A DNA stretch of 64,000 nt from Pezizomycotina sp. ARF18. Lineage: Eukaryota; Ascomycota. This document shows positions 1 through 11,427 of the stretch, in pieces. The notes beneath the pieces were generated by a model. The model saw only the letters and a program-made list of their open reading frames with translations. It was not told the origin of the DNA and did no database searches. Numbering within the stretch: position 1 is the stretch's first letter; each line of letters starts with the position of its first letter. The position numbers and the translations under genes were made by a program. The stretch lies in the NCBI GenBank assembly GCA_002224055.1, contig AZLU01000011.1, positions 149,501 through 213,500 on the forward strand. Direction: 5' to 3'.

Positions 1-363
1 TCTGGAATAGGCGACATGGAAGCGCGAAAGACAGTGATTCGATTACTCGGTTCGCGAGGCGCGGATCCGAACGTACGCGAACCGGGCACCGGTAGGACGG
101 CGTTGCACGTCGCGGTGGAGGGTAGGGAAGCGGGTATAGTAGAGGCGTTGTTGGGACTGCGGCCGGATGTCGACGCCACGGACGGGAAGGGAATGAGCGC
201 TTTACACGAGGCTGTCACTAGGGGTGACGTCGAGATGGTTAAGGTGCTCGCCGCCGCCGGGGGCGCGAATCTGAACGCGTTGGTGGGGAGACCGGGGCAG
301 GTGCCGCAGGGGCAGATGGGGCAGGGACACCAGGAGGAGGTTACGGATGATGAGATGTTCTAA
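1..363 (+). CDS. Ankyrin-repeat protein, C-terminal part
   Basis: The frame is open from the left edge of the window to a TAA at 361-363, so this is the 3' end of a gene that starts outside. It shows about two and a half ankyrin repeats with recognisable helix-turn-helix signatures: GRTALHVAVEGREAGIVEALL and then GMSALHEAVTRGDVEMVKVL, each followed by a hairpin such as VDATDGKG. The repeats are followed by a Gly/Gln-rich tail and an acidic end (EEVTDDEMF). Ankyrin repeats bind other proteins; in fungi such tails often belong to larger proteins with an N-terminal F-box, NACHT or similar domain, but nothing here shows which. The GC-rich codon use and the clean frame suggest a functional gene. 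It is the only recognisable protein family in the window with no visible break. Confidence 0.75.
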   Translation, partial: SGIGDMEARKTVIRLLGSRGADPNVREPGTGRTALHVAVEGREAGIVEALLGLRPDVDATDGKGMSALHEAVTRGDVEMVKVLAAAGGANLNALVGRPGQVPQGQMGQGHQEEVTDDEMF

Positions 364-938
364 AGGTCATTTGAGGACGTAAATGGGGGACTTGTTCTTT
401 TGGATGGTGGTCATAATGATGATATTTTGTTTTCGCAGAATTGATTTCTTGCTACGTTTTCTTTTTAATGTTTGCTTGATATCGTTACATTATATATGGT
501 CATGTATACGGTGGATTTTTTTCAGTCTCCATGATGTTACGTTGCCAGTTCTCACGCATTTCTTTTTCATGCATTCATTACTCAGAATATCACCATTACA
601 CTCGCCATTTTCATATTCCTCCTGTAAGATATTTTTGCCAAATCATGTACGTAAGAAAGAAAATAGCAAAAATGATGCAGTTTTAGCGTTTAAATAATAA
701 TTTCATGACAATAAAATGTTTATCCCTCAACTATTCCAGTCAACCCTCCCAAATCGGAGCCTTTGCCGTATTGTATCGATAGTGAAATTTTCTCCAATTT
801 TTTTTTTTTTATATATTTTTCCTATCTTAAAAACAAATAATCAAAAATCAAAAACCAGAAAACCAGAAAACCAGAAAACAGAAATCAAAATCAAAAACCA
901 TGAAAACGAGAAACTGCGCTCCGTTAAGTGTATATTCG
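364..938. other. Intergenic stretch, no gene seen
   Basis: This is AT-rich DNA between the 3' ends of two convergent genes. It holds a T-run at 797-811 and an A-rich stretch at 828-905 built of loosely repeated AAAACCAG units. The open frames here are AT-driven and resemble no protein. Confidence 0.5.
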
Positions 939-1391
939 TCATCCATCCTCGGGATCCGGGTCTACAGCCTCCGGCACGACCCAGACCAGCACATCATCGC
1001 TCCTCGCCATACTCCTATACGGCTCCCACGGATACCTTTGTAGGTCCCTCAACATACCCTTCCGCGGCCGTAATAATTCAACGGCCCTTCCAAACTCCGC
1101 CAACCTATCATCGTAATCGAGCTCCCCTCGATCCCCGCTAAGGCACTCTGCGATAACACGTAGCCAGACGCATGGTTCGCAGTCAGTAGTTTCGCATTCT
1201 TTATAGTAAAACTTACTTTCACCGGAGCTAGATAGCACGTCAGCGTCGATTAAGCGGCCAATGACGCGGGCCTTTTCTATCTTTTCGGCGAGGCAGGTGC
1301 AACGTCGCGAGGGGAGCGTGTAGCTATTTATACGCGGCCGGGAGTTGGGGTCGCCGGCGCAGGTGAAGTAGAGGGCGAAGTAGCGGCACAT
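939..1391 (-). CDS. Small cysteine-bearing protein, array copy 1 (intact)
   Basis: This is the best-preserved of five tandem paralogues. I chose ATG 1391 because every copy begins at the matching ATG-TGC (MCRYF/MCQYF). The longer open frame upstream of it is not shared. The 150-residue product starts MCRYFALYFTC, then has a Cys pair (CTCLAEKIEKARVIG), a YYKEC motif near residue 73, a second Cys pair (CEPCVWLR), ECLSGDRGELDYDD, LRDLQRYPW and VLVWVVPE, and ends acidic. Conserved Cys/His spacing suggests metal or disulfide binding. There is no signal peptide or transmembrane segment, so a cytosolic or nuclear protein is likely. I recognise no named domain. GC content is higher than in the other copies. 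The function is unknown. Confidence 0.6.
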   Translation of the reverse strand: MCRYFALYFTCAGDPNSRPRINSYTLPSRRCTCLAEKIEKARVIGRLIDADVLSSSGESKFYYKECETTDCEPCVWLRVIAECLSGDRGELDYDDRLAEFGRAVELLRPRKGMLRDLQRYPWEPYRSMARSDDVLVWVVPEAVDPDPEDG

Positions 1392-1440
1392 TATCACCTG
1401 ATATATCGTTTTTATTTTGCTAGATCTGTTATAGGGGTTG

Positions 1441-1448
1441 TTATATAA
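1441..1448 (-). promoter_or_regulatory. Possible TATA element, array copy 1
   Basis: TATATAA-like sequence on the minus strand about 50 bases upstream of the copy 1 start. It is closer to the start than the TATA elements of copies 2-4, so it may not be the equivalent site. Confidence 0.25.
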
Positions 1449-2109
1449 ACCGTTCCTAGGAGATTTTGCTTTCCTCTTCAAGTTGTATTTTTTTTTTTAA
1501 GTTGTTGCCGGTAGTTGTTAACCAGGTTGCCTTTTAAAATCAAGATAGTAAGTACATGGTAAATGCAAATGGGTTGTAATAAAGTAAAGCCCGGGCTTCG
1601 AACGCCTCGAGCGCAAGGCACGTTGCGAAAGCTTATAGTCAATTTGTTCGCTGGGGTGCGGTAATTTGTAGGTCCAGCTTTTGAATACTTAAGTTTATAA
1701 ACACGGTGTACCCAAGCTCGCGGCAGGTACGTTGTTTAGGCTTCCAACAAATACCACTGATGTTTTTCATTCTTCTATATAAAAAAATATTTGAAGCTGC
1801 TTCATCAACACCGGGGAAAGAACGACCCAAAAGAAATATGTGAGCGAGTGTGGGGTTAAGCCTCAAGTTGCTCTAGACGTCAACTATTTCAGGTTTACGT
1901 TGAAGTTACCCTGAACTTTCCACCTCTCTCTCCAATGCCTATCTCGAAACAGAGCATCCTAGTCTAATTTGAATGCAAGTACACACTATAATAGTTCTCA
2001 AGACCGTCATATGGCGCTTGGGTGTGACGATGATACAGAGACAACGTTTAAAATTACTCTTACCGAGTACAGCTGTGGTATTGACCTCACGTACAGAGTA
2101 TATTCTACA

Positions 2110-2642
2110 CTACGAATGAAATAGTGGAGCACTAAAGGCCTTAATGTGGTAGCCATATATATATTTTTCAGAGAAGGTTGTAGTCCTCCAGAGGCATTGG
2201 CCGTCGATGTTGAAATCAACGCAACGGTCAAGTTCCCAGGCATGATGATAATCATCCAACAGCTTCCACTCCGGCTGCCGGACAAGCCAGGGCAAATCTC
2301 TTAGGACGTGAACGGAGTCACTTAGCCCTAGGGTTCCCACAGTTTGCATTAGGATATTCGTTTTGTCGTCGTACGAGGTCCGCTCGTCGCTGAGAAAGCC
2401 CGCGGTGAGACGCAGCCGCGGCACAGGTCTCTTCGGTGACCACAATCGCGGTGGAAGAGCGCGTGATCGGGCTCCGGGCGCTCGCCGATACGTTTACCGA
2501 TGAACCAAGCCTTTTTGATCTTCTGGGTGTTGCAAGGACAGGTCTCGTGCCAGATGTTGAATACGCGGATTACGTCCTTCCTTATAACGTCCCGGCGACC
2601 TTGCCAGGGGCAGCTGAAGTAGATGTAGAAGTATTGGCACAT
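2110..2642 (-). pseudogene. Small cysteine-bearing protein, array copy 2
   Basis: The start at 2642 gives MCQYFYIYFSCPWQG, followed by IRVFNIWHETCPCNTQKIKKAWFIG and a FHRDCGH motif equivalent to YYKEC of copy 1. Homology then continues in another frame from about 2440: LRLTAGFLSDERTSYDD, LRDLPWLV and a tail with WELDRCVDFNIDG. That tail matches the C-termini of copies 3 and 4. A single frame change near 2440 separates the halves. No plausible intron explains it, so this is a pseudogene or carries a sequencing indel. The rest of the frame is clean. It is the second least decayed copy. Upstream it has TTATAAA about 110 bases before the start. Confidence 0.55.
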
Positions 2643-2750
2643 GTCGGTTGATTTAATGATTCTTGGTAATTTGATGCTGTTGGTAGAAATATAGGTTGTT
2701 ATGATGGAAGAGTAAGTAGTAAATTACTCAACTGCATCAAAGGATGTACC

Positions 2751-2756
2751 TTTATA
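2751..2756 (-). promoter_or_regulatory. TATA element, array copy 2
   Basis: TATAAA on the minus strand about 110 bases upstream of the copy 2 start. Copies 3 and 4 have the same element at about the same distance. Confidence 0.4.
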
Positions 2757-3547
2757 ATAATGTTACTTGATCAGAGTATGAGCAAAAGCTCAAATTTGTA
2801 AGCCGAACTCACGAATTTACGCATCGAAAGACTGTCAAGTTCGAGTTATAAGGAGTGATAGGGCTTATGCTTTTGAGACTTTCCCTTTGTCTCCTTTTCC
2901 TTCTTGATTTCTTCGGCTTCTGACTTCAGTTTGATTTAAGTAATTTCATGGCAAGGGGTTATATCCACACATGATCCCAAAGGACAGGACCATCGGGCCC
3001 TCAAGCCTGAGAGTGAGAACTTATATTCGCAAGTTCGCTATGAGTTCGCCGGTTCCTATGCTTTTCCATAATTCACGTGGCTCTGGACCATGTTAAACAA
3101 GTGCACGAGAACGCGCTATGAGGTATAGTGATAGTTTGTCGGTTATGCTCAGAACCTTTAGCGAATGAAGGCGAACCAAGATGAGCTTGTTATAAAACAT
3201 TACTTAATTCCTTTTTTTCGAAAAAAATCATTTTTTTTGTGGACTCTGGCGTTATGCTCATGTTGTGAGACTGTGTGCTAAACACCTATCTCGCGGCCGT
3301 CAATTTGAAAATAGCTCCGTAGGCTTCGATAAATACTAGTATGAGCGCAAGTATGGACGGTACTCGACTATAAGACCATCCTGTGGTATCTCGCAAGTGC
3401 GAGTATGATATAACAAAAACGATTACAGTTTCTTTTATTGAACAGTGTTATCCTACTGATCTAGTATATAAAGAATACCATATACTACTACCTATCGAAA
3501 TTCAAGCCAGCGCTCAATGTTCTGCGGTATCCTCCTCCATTGATTCT

Positions 3548-4039
3548 TCAGCGGGTGCTGTCGTTGAATTTAGGATCTAGACCGTCGCAATTACACTCAA
3601 AGCACTTGGGCGTTTCCTAGGTAGCCTTACCGTCCAGCAAAACCTTCCCGGTTGCAAAACACACCAGTGAATATGTCCGATATCGCGAATTTCGTCTATC
3701 CCAGGAAATCTCTCAGGGTTCGCATCAACCTATCTAATTCAAACTTGTAAGTGCTATTTTCATCGCTGAGGTACGCCGCGAGGTCTCGTAGAATGGGACA
3801 ATCCGAGCCTTCGTCAGAGTGATGACATTCGCGGTAGCAGACTGCTAAATCACCTTCATTGGGTGCCCGATGAGAGACATATATGCATAACGGCGATGAA
3901 GGAACCTTTTAATCTTTCGGCGTTGCAGGAACGAAGCGGTGACCAAGTCGTGTATCGTAGACTCGTCTCTACCAGAGTTTTTCATCGAAAAGATTTTCAT
4001 CGGCCGTACAGCTGAAGAAATTTCGAAGTATTGGCACAT
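3548..4039 (-). pseudogene. Small cysteine-bearing protein, array copy 3
   Basis: It starts MCQYF at 4039, but a one-base loss within the first ten codons throws the frame. Homology then reappears in pieces: a TWSP...SCNAERLKGSF segment; CYREC, CPILRDLAAYLSDEN and LMRTLRDFLG near 3690-3840; IHWCVLQP; and a C-terminal segment ETPKCFECNCDGLDPKF ending at the TGA 3548-3550. The tail contains a TAG where copy 4 has a Trp codon, the kind of change expected from a G-to-A transition. The combination of stops and frame changes means this copy is dead regardless of any sequencing error. Confidence 0.6.
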
Positions 4040-4136
4040 GATTGATGGATGAGATTCTATGATTTTTCGATGTCTTTTTCGAGGTTTAGAGTAATGAGGG
4101 AAGGGGTTACTTCCATACCTGAGCAATTAGATGCAA

Positions 4137-4143
4137 TTTTATA
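4137..4143 (-). promoter_or_regulatory. TATA element, array copy 3
   Basis: TATAAAA on the minus strand, about 100 bases upstream of the copy 3 start, in the same position as in copies 2 and 4. Confidence 0.4.
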
Positions 4144-4926
4144 GTAATAGATTACGCCGTTACCGTAGTAAGTGCGAAACTCAAGCTTGTTTAAATCCGG
4201 CTGGATTCACGAACTCACAAAAATTGGCGCATCAAGGAGTGATCGAGTTCAGGCCATTGAGCATTATACTACTCCAAGCTTAGAAGTAAGCTTACCCGCT
4301 GGGTGTTAGCAATTGATTCTACTTCAAATTCATAGATCCATTTAGAATAGGAATTATGCACACGGGTGACCCCCGAGGCAGACATCCCGTCTCACTTTTG
4401 AACCAGTACAATCCCTCGAACTCAGTTAGTTTGAGCCCGTTCTTTGCTGTTCCGCCGCGTATAAAGGTGTTTATTCATGCGAACCAAAACAAATCCTTTT
4501 GATCACTCAGTTGATCTCAAACAATATTGAAAGCGGATCGTGAGGCGCTCCGTAATAAGTATTCATATTAGATCTAGATCTAGGACTCCTTGAGATCTAA
4601 AGACTCGGAATAGAGAAATATAGTATTAACCCTGCTGTTGTTGTCAATAGTGGTCTTAGGCCAACTGTCAATAATCGCGAAATATTTTGCTGTGCCTGTA
4701 GTCACTACTCTGGGATCGAGTTTAATAATAAGATCACCCTATAACCTCTCTTCATTACGAAAATAGTTATATAGACGAAAATGGTTAGAATTTCTTTTAT
4801 CTTCAATTACGAAAAATACTACTCTTTATTTGTCTAACGGATAAATAACACATATACTACCGCATAGCAAGATTTAAACACAAAGATTCAATTTAAACAT
4901 TTTTATAGCACCTTCCTCTTGATCGC

Positions 4927-5397
4927 TCAGCTATTGTCGTTGCCGACCTTAGGGTCCGCGCCGTCGATATTGTACTCATAGGTCTCTGACGTTTCCCACG
5001 TAGGCAATTCGTCCACCAACACCACCTTCGGTCTCAGCCAAAACCAGTGTATATCTCTGAGACTGCGAATGTAGCAATCCACCTTTAACGCCTCTGTAGT
5101 TCATAACAGGCTAAATAGTTCGCTTCTTAAGGTGTATCCTTGTCACTAAGGTACGCTGACACGCCCCTCAAAATGGCGCATTGTTGGTTGCTATGATTAC
5201 ACCCGCGGTGATAGACTTTAAAGTCCAGTCCCGGTTCGTTAAAGATAAATTGACCCATGAAGTAGGCTTTTTTAATGTATCGGTTGTCGCAGCGCAAGTT
5301 GGTGACCAGTTCGTGTATGCGCGAATACGGTCTATTTTCAGAATGTGCGTGCCTTTATCCTTAGGACAGGTGAGGAATATGTAAAGAATTGGCACAT
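4927..5397 (-). pseudogene. Small cysteine-bearing protein, array copy 4
   Basis: The conserved start ATG-TGC-CAA is at 5397, but a base missing after codon 3 puts the rest (LYIFLTCPKDKG, IRAYTNWSPTCAATTDTLKK) in a different frame. YHRGCNHS, CAILRGVSAYLSDKD, CYIRSLRDIHWFW, VVLVDELPTWETSE and YNIDGADPKVGNDNS follow with further frame changes and an in-frame TGA, ending at 4927. This copy and copy 3 define the family's C-terminal motif (TWET...NxDGxDPK), which copy 1 lacks. It is clearly non-functional. The TATAAA at about -100 is retained. Confidence 0.6.
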
Positions 5398-5496
5398 GAT
5401 TGATATTTGCTTCTAGGTTATTGGTCGCCCTTGTAGAAATTCGGATTAATGGAAGAAAAGATCAGATACGGATAGCAGAGTACTAAATGTGTATAC

Positions 5497-5502
5497 TTTA
5501 TA
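5497..5502 (-). promoter_or_regulatory. TATA element, array copy 4
   Basis: TATAAA on the minus strand about 100 bases upstream of the copy 4 start, shared with copies 2 and 3. Confidence 0.4.
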
Positions 5503-5764
5503 GCAATATAGGATCACGCGTTAAAACACGAACAGACCCCAAGTTCTTTTAGACGTGAGCTCACAACTCACTAGAGCGATACATGAAGGTAGGATGAGTT
5601 ACCCTTCTCATAAAATAATGTAGGCTTAGAACTACTTGTTTTTGGGCGTGCATCAGCCCTGATTCTCCTACGAATATCTTACGGATTATCAAGCTTATCA
5701 AAAGCAAGTTCATGAGACCCTTCGTAATGAAGCACTCACCTTGATCGTGAGCTAACACTTTTTG

Positions 5765-6060
5765 AAGCTAAAGGGAAGGAGGAATAAAAAACAATAATGA
5801 TTATATTACTTGTTTTTTTTAATAGTTGCGTTAATCGAGTGGTCAATGATAGATAGGGTAGGTTGCAACACGCCGCATAGTCCCCCCTATACTAGACCAG
5901 CGTTATGTCTACGGCCCTTTTTCTTTTCTTTTCTTTTCTTTCATTTTAACAATAATAAGAATAATAATAGTAATAACAATCATAGTAATATATATATCAA
6001 ATTTTCTGCATCGGTAGTCCTAATAACCAACTTGCTACTTTTGGAGATTCAATAATTAAC
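5765..6060. other. AT-rich low-complexity stretch
   Basis: TTTTC repeats at about 5918-5940, then AATAATA-type repeats. It lies between array copies 4 and 5 and holds no gene. Confidence 0.5.
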
Positions 6061-6230
6061 AATATTGTTATTTGTTCAATTTGCATTTCATTTTTGTAAC
6101 AATCCATCGTTTTTTACCGCTCTAATCATTTAAGACTAGGCTATACGTACCTCCCAAAGATACAAAGGTATGAAGCTATATTCGGAATGTGTGACGCTTA
6201 GTCACTCTGTGAATAATAGGTGCGAGAGTG

Positions 6231-6664
6231 CTAAGATATATACCACACCGGTTCGTCGTCAAGGTTTATTTTTGTCGGCTGTCTTTCGAGCGCCTTAAAG
6301 TGAGCTATGTGAGTGACTGTCTCCGGTACCCGCAGTACTCGAGCGGGTCCATGAGAATGGCCGCCTTGTCATCGCTGTCATATGTCCCGCTTCTATCGCG
6401 AAGACAGTTTGAGACTTCCTTCAGAGCTTTGCATGTCGTGCAGTCGTCGGGTCGCACTCGCGGTAGAACCACTCGGGATCTCCATTATCAGCCACGCAGT
6501 GGTGAACCGGGCGGCCGATGGGGTGTGCTGCGACTATTCTTGGACGGAAACAAGGCAGAACTGGGAATCTGAAGAGTACGTACGAATCCTGTCTATTACG
6601 GGATCTCTGACGCGGGTGGGTTTGTCCTGGGCATGCAAAGTAAATAATGTTAGTTTCGGCACAT
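6231..6664 (-). pseudogene. Small cysteine-bearing protein, array copy 5
   Basis: This is the most decayed copy and the one nearest the Copia element (its start is 193 bases from the element). The start MCR is at 6664, followed within a few codons by a stop in frame. Family sequence continues in other frames: IIYFACPGQ, DRIRTYSSDSQ, WFYREC, CTTCKALKEVSNCLRDRSG, TYDSDDKAAIL and LDDEPVW. The YREC and CxxCxxLxxxxxCLxDRSG motifs identify it securely as a family member. Several frame changes and stops show it is a relic. Confidence 0.55.
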
Positions 6665-6851
6665 TGTCTCGGCTCTTGCTGTAGAATTAGTGTGTTCGTC
6701 TAGTAAAACTTTTCTTTCTTGTCTGATGGATAGAAAGATGGAATTGACGGATGTTAGTAGTATGCATGGAGAAAATTTGAGGGCTAGAAAGAACGATTAT
6801 ATAGCTGGAGCAACTTGTCCTTCCGCCATCCTGCACAAGTCCGGAGATATA

Positions 6852-6856
6852 GCAAA
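6852..6856. repeat. Target-site duplication, left (GCAAA)
   Basis: GCAAA immediately before the left LTR, identical to 11752-11756 after the right LTR. A 5-bp duplication is the usual size for Ty1/Copia integrases. Confidence 0.85.
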
Positions 6857-7168
6857 TGCTGGCACAGATGTATGGTATGATATCTAATAATGTAGGATAG
6901 GATCGAACTTGTAGATTGACTGCAGAACTAACTAGACTAACTAAGGGAATACACGATACTATATATAATAAACTAATAATACTATAATCTTAATATAATG
7001 TATATAGTCTGCCTCGACGGCTCGTAGAGCCTTATCGTCGTAATCTCCTTAATATCTATAGCTAAGATCTTAATATCTCTAGCTAAAGTTCCTTATTCCT
7101 TAGCTATATAATATTATCTTAATACCTATAGATTTATTATACCTCTTTAGTATATCTAATAGCTAGTA
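6857..7168 (-). repeat. Left LTR (3' LTR of the element)
   Basis: 312 bp, matching the right LTR in length and over its whole extent. The outermost ~100 bases are hardly mutated while the inner part is strongly AT-shifted. Confidence 0.85.
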
Positions 7169-7178
7169 CCTCCCCTTA
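7169..7178 (-). other. Polypurine tract of the Copia element
   Basis: AAGGGGAGG on the minus strand directly abutting the 3' LTR, the expected position of the plus-strand primer. Confidence 0.6.
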
Positions 7179-10100
7179 TCGATAATACTAGTAATCTTTA
7201 TCCTATCTTCTTATACCTATAGCCTTTATAGCGCTATCATAAGATATCTTTATAAGCGGTTTAGTAAGTACATCCGCGATATTATCCTCCGATCTTATAT
7301 ATCGAGGCTCGATAGTCCTTCTTAAACTAGTTCCTTATAAAGTAATATTATATATCGATATACTTAGTTCTACTATAGTATTTAGGATCTTTATAATACT
7401 AATAGTACTTTAATTATCTATATATATCTCGATACTATTAGGAGCCTTAAATTAAAGGCTTACTATATATCCTTTAGTATCTAAAGTACCTAGAGAGCTT
7501 CCCGTAAAGCCTCCTCTATAGCTATATATTCTACCTTAGTACTACTAGTAGCTATAGTACGTTATTTTTTTAAATATATAAGATAGCTATTCCGTTAAAC
7601 GTTACTATATAGCCGGTAGTAGATCTACGAGTAAGCTTATATCCGGCCTAGTTACGTCTACGTAGATACGTAGATCTAATATCTTATTCTCTATCTTACG
7701 GTATAGTACGTAAGCGTACGATTAAAGATCTTTCTAATATCGTAGTACTCTTTTATTACCTTCTCGTAAGTTTAGTTTACTTCGCTAACGTATTACTTAA
7801 CGTTAGATAGCGAAGGTATTAGTTAGCCTAGTAAATAGAGTATAGATTAAACTTCCTACTATCTATCGATATTATACTACCGGTATAGTATCTTAATCCT
7901 CCGTTTAAGGGATACCTCCCCTTTCTATAGGAGTACTAATCCCGGGAGTATCTTAAGCCTAAATCTTTTAAGAAGCGATTATATATATACGACTAATATA
8001 GTACTAGGCGACGTTAATTCTCTAGACCTAGTCCGTTTTACCTATATACCTAAGAAATAGGCTACCGGCCCTATATCCTTTATTTTAAAGTATAAACTAA
8101 GATTTCGCTTAAGTATCTTAACTTTATATTTATTAGATCTAGCTATTAATAGATTATTAACGTAGATAATTATTATTAGCTAATAATTCCTTATTAATAA
8201 ATAAGCTATTATTAGCCGATAAACTTTAAACTTTAGTAATTTAAGAACTAAGGTAAGTTCTCCGTATTATTCTTAAGGTAACTATTTAAGCTATATAGAG
8301 TCTTTTAACTAAACTAATTATTAATTCCGCTCTTTTAGAGGCCTAACGATAATTTTTTACTTTAGTTTAGGTATGAGAAGGCCGTTATTATATTTATCTA
8401 CTTATATTTAAGATCGAGCTAGGCTACTAATATAAAGAATAGCCTTACTATTAATATCTTAGCTACTAGTATGTATATCTTATTATAATTAATCCCTTAC
8501 TTCTATATAAAGCCTTAAGCGACTAGTCTCGATTTAAGTATTATAATCGACTAGTAGTATCGCTTATATTTAAATACTATTTACTATCGACGATATTATT
8601 TTCTAAGAAGAGATCTTAAGAATCTATAGGTTTTTATACGTCTTATTTTTAATTAAAGATAGTTTTTGATCTATCGATATACGCTATTCTTTATAGTTCG
8701 TAGAGCTTATAGCCTCTTTATAGGTAAGTGCTCTAGTTTATCGATATATACTATTAATCCTTTATAGGCCTTCTCTCTAAGGCGTATAGCCGTTAGATCT
8801 TTACTAACGTATCCTAGCCTATAGGGTATTTTATAGTTTAACTACTAGATCTTATCTTTAGCGATTCGGGAATACGCCTATTATCTTTAGTTAATCGTCG
8901 TAGATTTATTTTATAGTATCTACGTGACTTTCTCTACGAGAGCGAGTATCCTTAAATCTTAGCTATAGACTAGCGTTATCGAGATCTTCGCTCTTATCCT
9001 CGGGCTATTCTAGCGTAATCGTCTCGTAAATATCTAATTAACGATTAGAAGTTAAGTTTTAATCGTAATCTAGCGCCGTCGCTATTTTATCCTTAGACTA
9101 AACCTATTCTAAGTATCTTTAACGTACTCGAGAGGATCTTTATTATCCTTCTACGAAGTTACGTACTTTAAAGGTTAATTTAATCGGAATCTAATATCTC
9201 TACGATTATACTTTATAATAGTAGGATCCTAGACTCGTAGATATTATAAGCCTCTAGCCTATAAATATATCTTTTTAGTAGTATTATCCGGCTTCTTCTA
9301 AAGTTTATTATCGATATATACGTATATAGTTTACTAAATATCCTAAAGTTTAAGATATCGAGAGTTTTACCTTCCTATCTTCCCTATAGTATTATCTATT
9401 TACTATTCTTTAGTACTTAAGCGGCCTTAATAGCGTATAGTTATAGATTAGATTATATAATTTACCGCCTCTACCTATAGCTATGCGGTAATTCTGATAC
9501 GGCTAATATTACCTTTAATCTATTAATAAAATCTAATTAAGCTTCTTAGGTACATTATTCTATTAAGATACGTATATAGCTAAGATATAGACTATATCCC
9601 TATTTCGTTATAGCGTCTATCAATTAAGGTATATTCTTTACCTCTATTATATTATAGCTTAATAAGCTTAAGGTTTAACTAACGTTTAACTATCTTAGTA
9701 CTATAAGAGTATTATCTACCTATAAGAGTATTATCTCTCTTTTATCTTTATAAGTAGATCTAGGACTTCCGACTATTCCCTTTAAGGAAGGTAATAAACC
9801 CTATATAATCTCCTAGGCTCTTTATATACGCCTATTAGTAGAAATCTAAAAAGATTATCTCTATTAACTTATACTTACCTAATTAAGGTTTCTCGCGGTT
9901 TAGTATTACCTTCGATTTAGTAAGTCCGTAGGCCTTATAATTAATATAGCTCTAAGGATCCTTACTATCTTTAATAATACGTAACGCTTCTATATTTAAT
10001 TATTCGTTTAATATAATTTTTATTAATATATCCGAGCCGTTTATATACTTCTTATATAGTAACGAGAGCTAAACTCTTCCTTATAGATATTACATCTTAC

Positions 10101-11427
10101 CTAAGATCTCCTATAATTTTAATTTTACGTAGCTTTAATTCTTAGCCCCAGTCTAGTTATCATATATCTACCTTATCAGATCGTTATTATATATCCTACC
10201 TTATCTACGCGAGAGATCAAGAATAGACTATACTTTATCTTTAGAGTATATAGCGTATTCTTAAGTTTAATAAGACTACCGCCGTACTCCCTACTAAGCC
10301 TTATAAATATTAAGCTAGTACTAATAGCCTATAATACTTCTCTATTACTAATTATAATATTCTATAGCTTCGAGAGGGTTTATAGATAGAGAATACTTTC
10401 TTATTATTATTATATAAGAAGATACGCCTAAGTCGAGGAACTACTAAATCGTTCTTTAAGAGCCGGTATCTCGTATTAAGGTTCGTATAAGGCCTAATAC
10501 CCTATTATTACCGCTATCCTTCTTATCCTTTATATATTTCTTATAGTCGGCTCTTTTATATCTAACCTTATCATAGTAATAATATTTACCCTTAAATTTA
10601 TAAACCTTCTTATCGTTCCTTTAGGTTTTACCTTAGCTATTCCTTCTAAATAGCGCTTTATTATTTTAGAGCTAACGTCTCCGGTATATTATATTCTACG
10701 CTTTACCTCTTTAACGAGTAGCGCCTTCTTAAGTATATTAAAGGTCGGTTCCTTTACTATTAAATTTATTATCTACTAAAAGTTTATAATAAACGTCTTC
10801 TAGTCGCTATTAAGTTACTATAGACGAGATTAATAGCCTCTACTATAGCTCTATTATAGCTATATTATCCTTTAAGCCTATACCTAGCTCCGTTTTTCCG
10901 CCGTCTTCGCCTTAATCTTCTCTATTAAGATCGAGCCTAATATCTTATTATACGTTCTAATAAGATCTTAATACTTCTATAAATCCTCAAATATCGACTT
11001 TATTCTTAAGTCGAATCTACCTTAGTTATTTCCTAATATAAGGCTTACTAATAGCGGTAATAGCGATATACGCTAAACTTAAGATATCCTAATCTTATTC
11101 GCGCTACTATTAGTAGATCGTAGATAAGTACGTCAAGTTTTTACTTCGTAGTAAGCTTTGATAATAGTATACGCCTTTAAGTTATTATCTTAATTATTAG
11201 TACTTAGCTCTATATCGGCTACCGTAGCCTTAAGCGGTTTACTAGTAATATCCTAGACTTTATTATACTTAAGGAACGTAGTTATATATATACTCTAATC
11301 GAGGTAGTTTATAAGATTAGCCTTTAGCTTTACCTCGTTAACTTTAGTAAGAGAGATATTATAAGATATATCGTTTAGGGGAGATTAAAAAGTAAGTCTA
11401 TACGTTTATTAAGATATGTTACTAACC

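Larger units (their letters stand above)
939..6664 (-). repeat. Tandem array of five related gene units
   Basis: Five homologous start codons on the minus strand lie at 1391, 2642, 4039, 5397 and 6664, giving spacings of 1251, 1397, 1358 and 1267 bases. Homology is clear in the coding parts. It extends upstream in copies 2-4, as a TATAAA element about 100 bases before the ATG and a shared stretch (CTCACGAA...GCATCGAAAG-like) further out. The unit of duplication was therefore gene plus promoter. The units have diverged strongly, so the duplications are old. Confidence 0.7.

Noticed and set aside
2349-2651. Plus-strand frame at 2436-2651 opposite array copy 2
   Set aside because: It is the antisense shadow of the conserved copy 2 coding sequence; the minus-strand reading is shared by all five copies.
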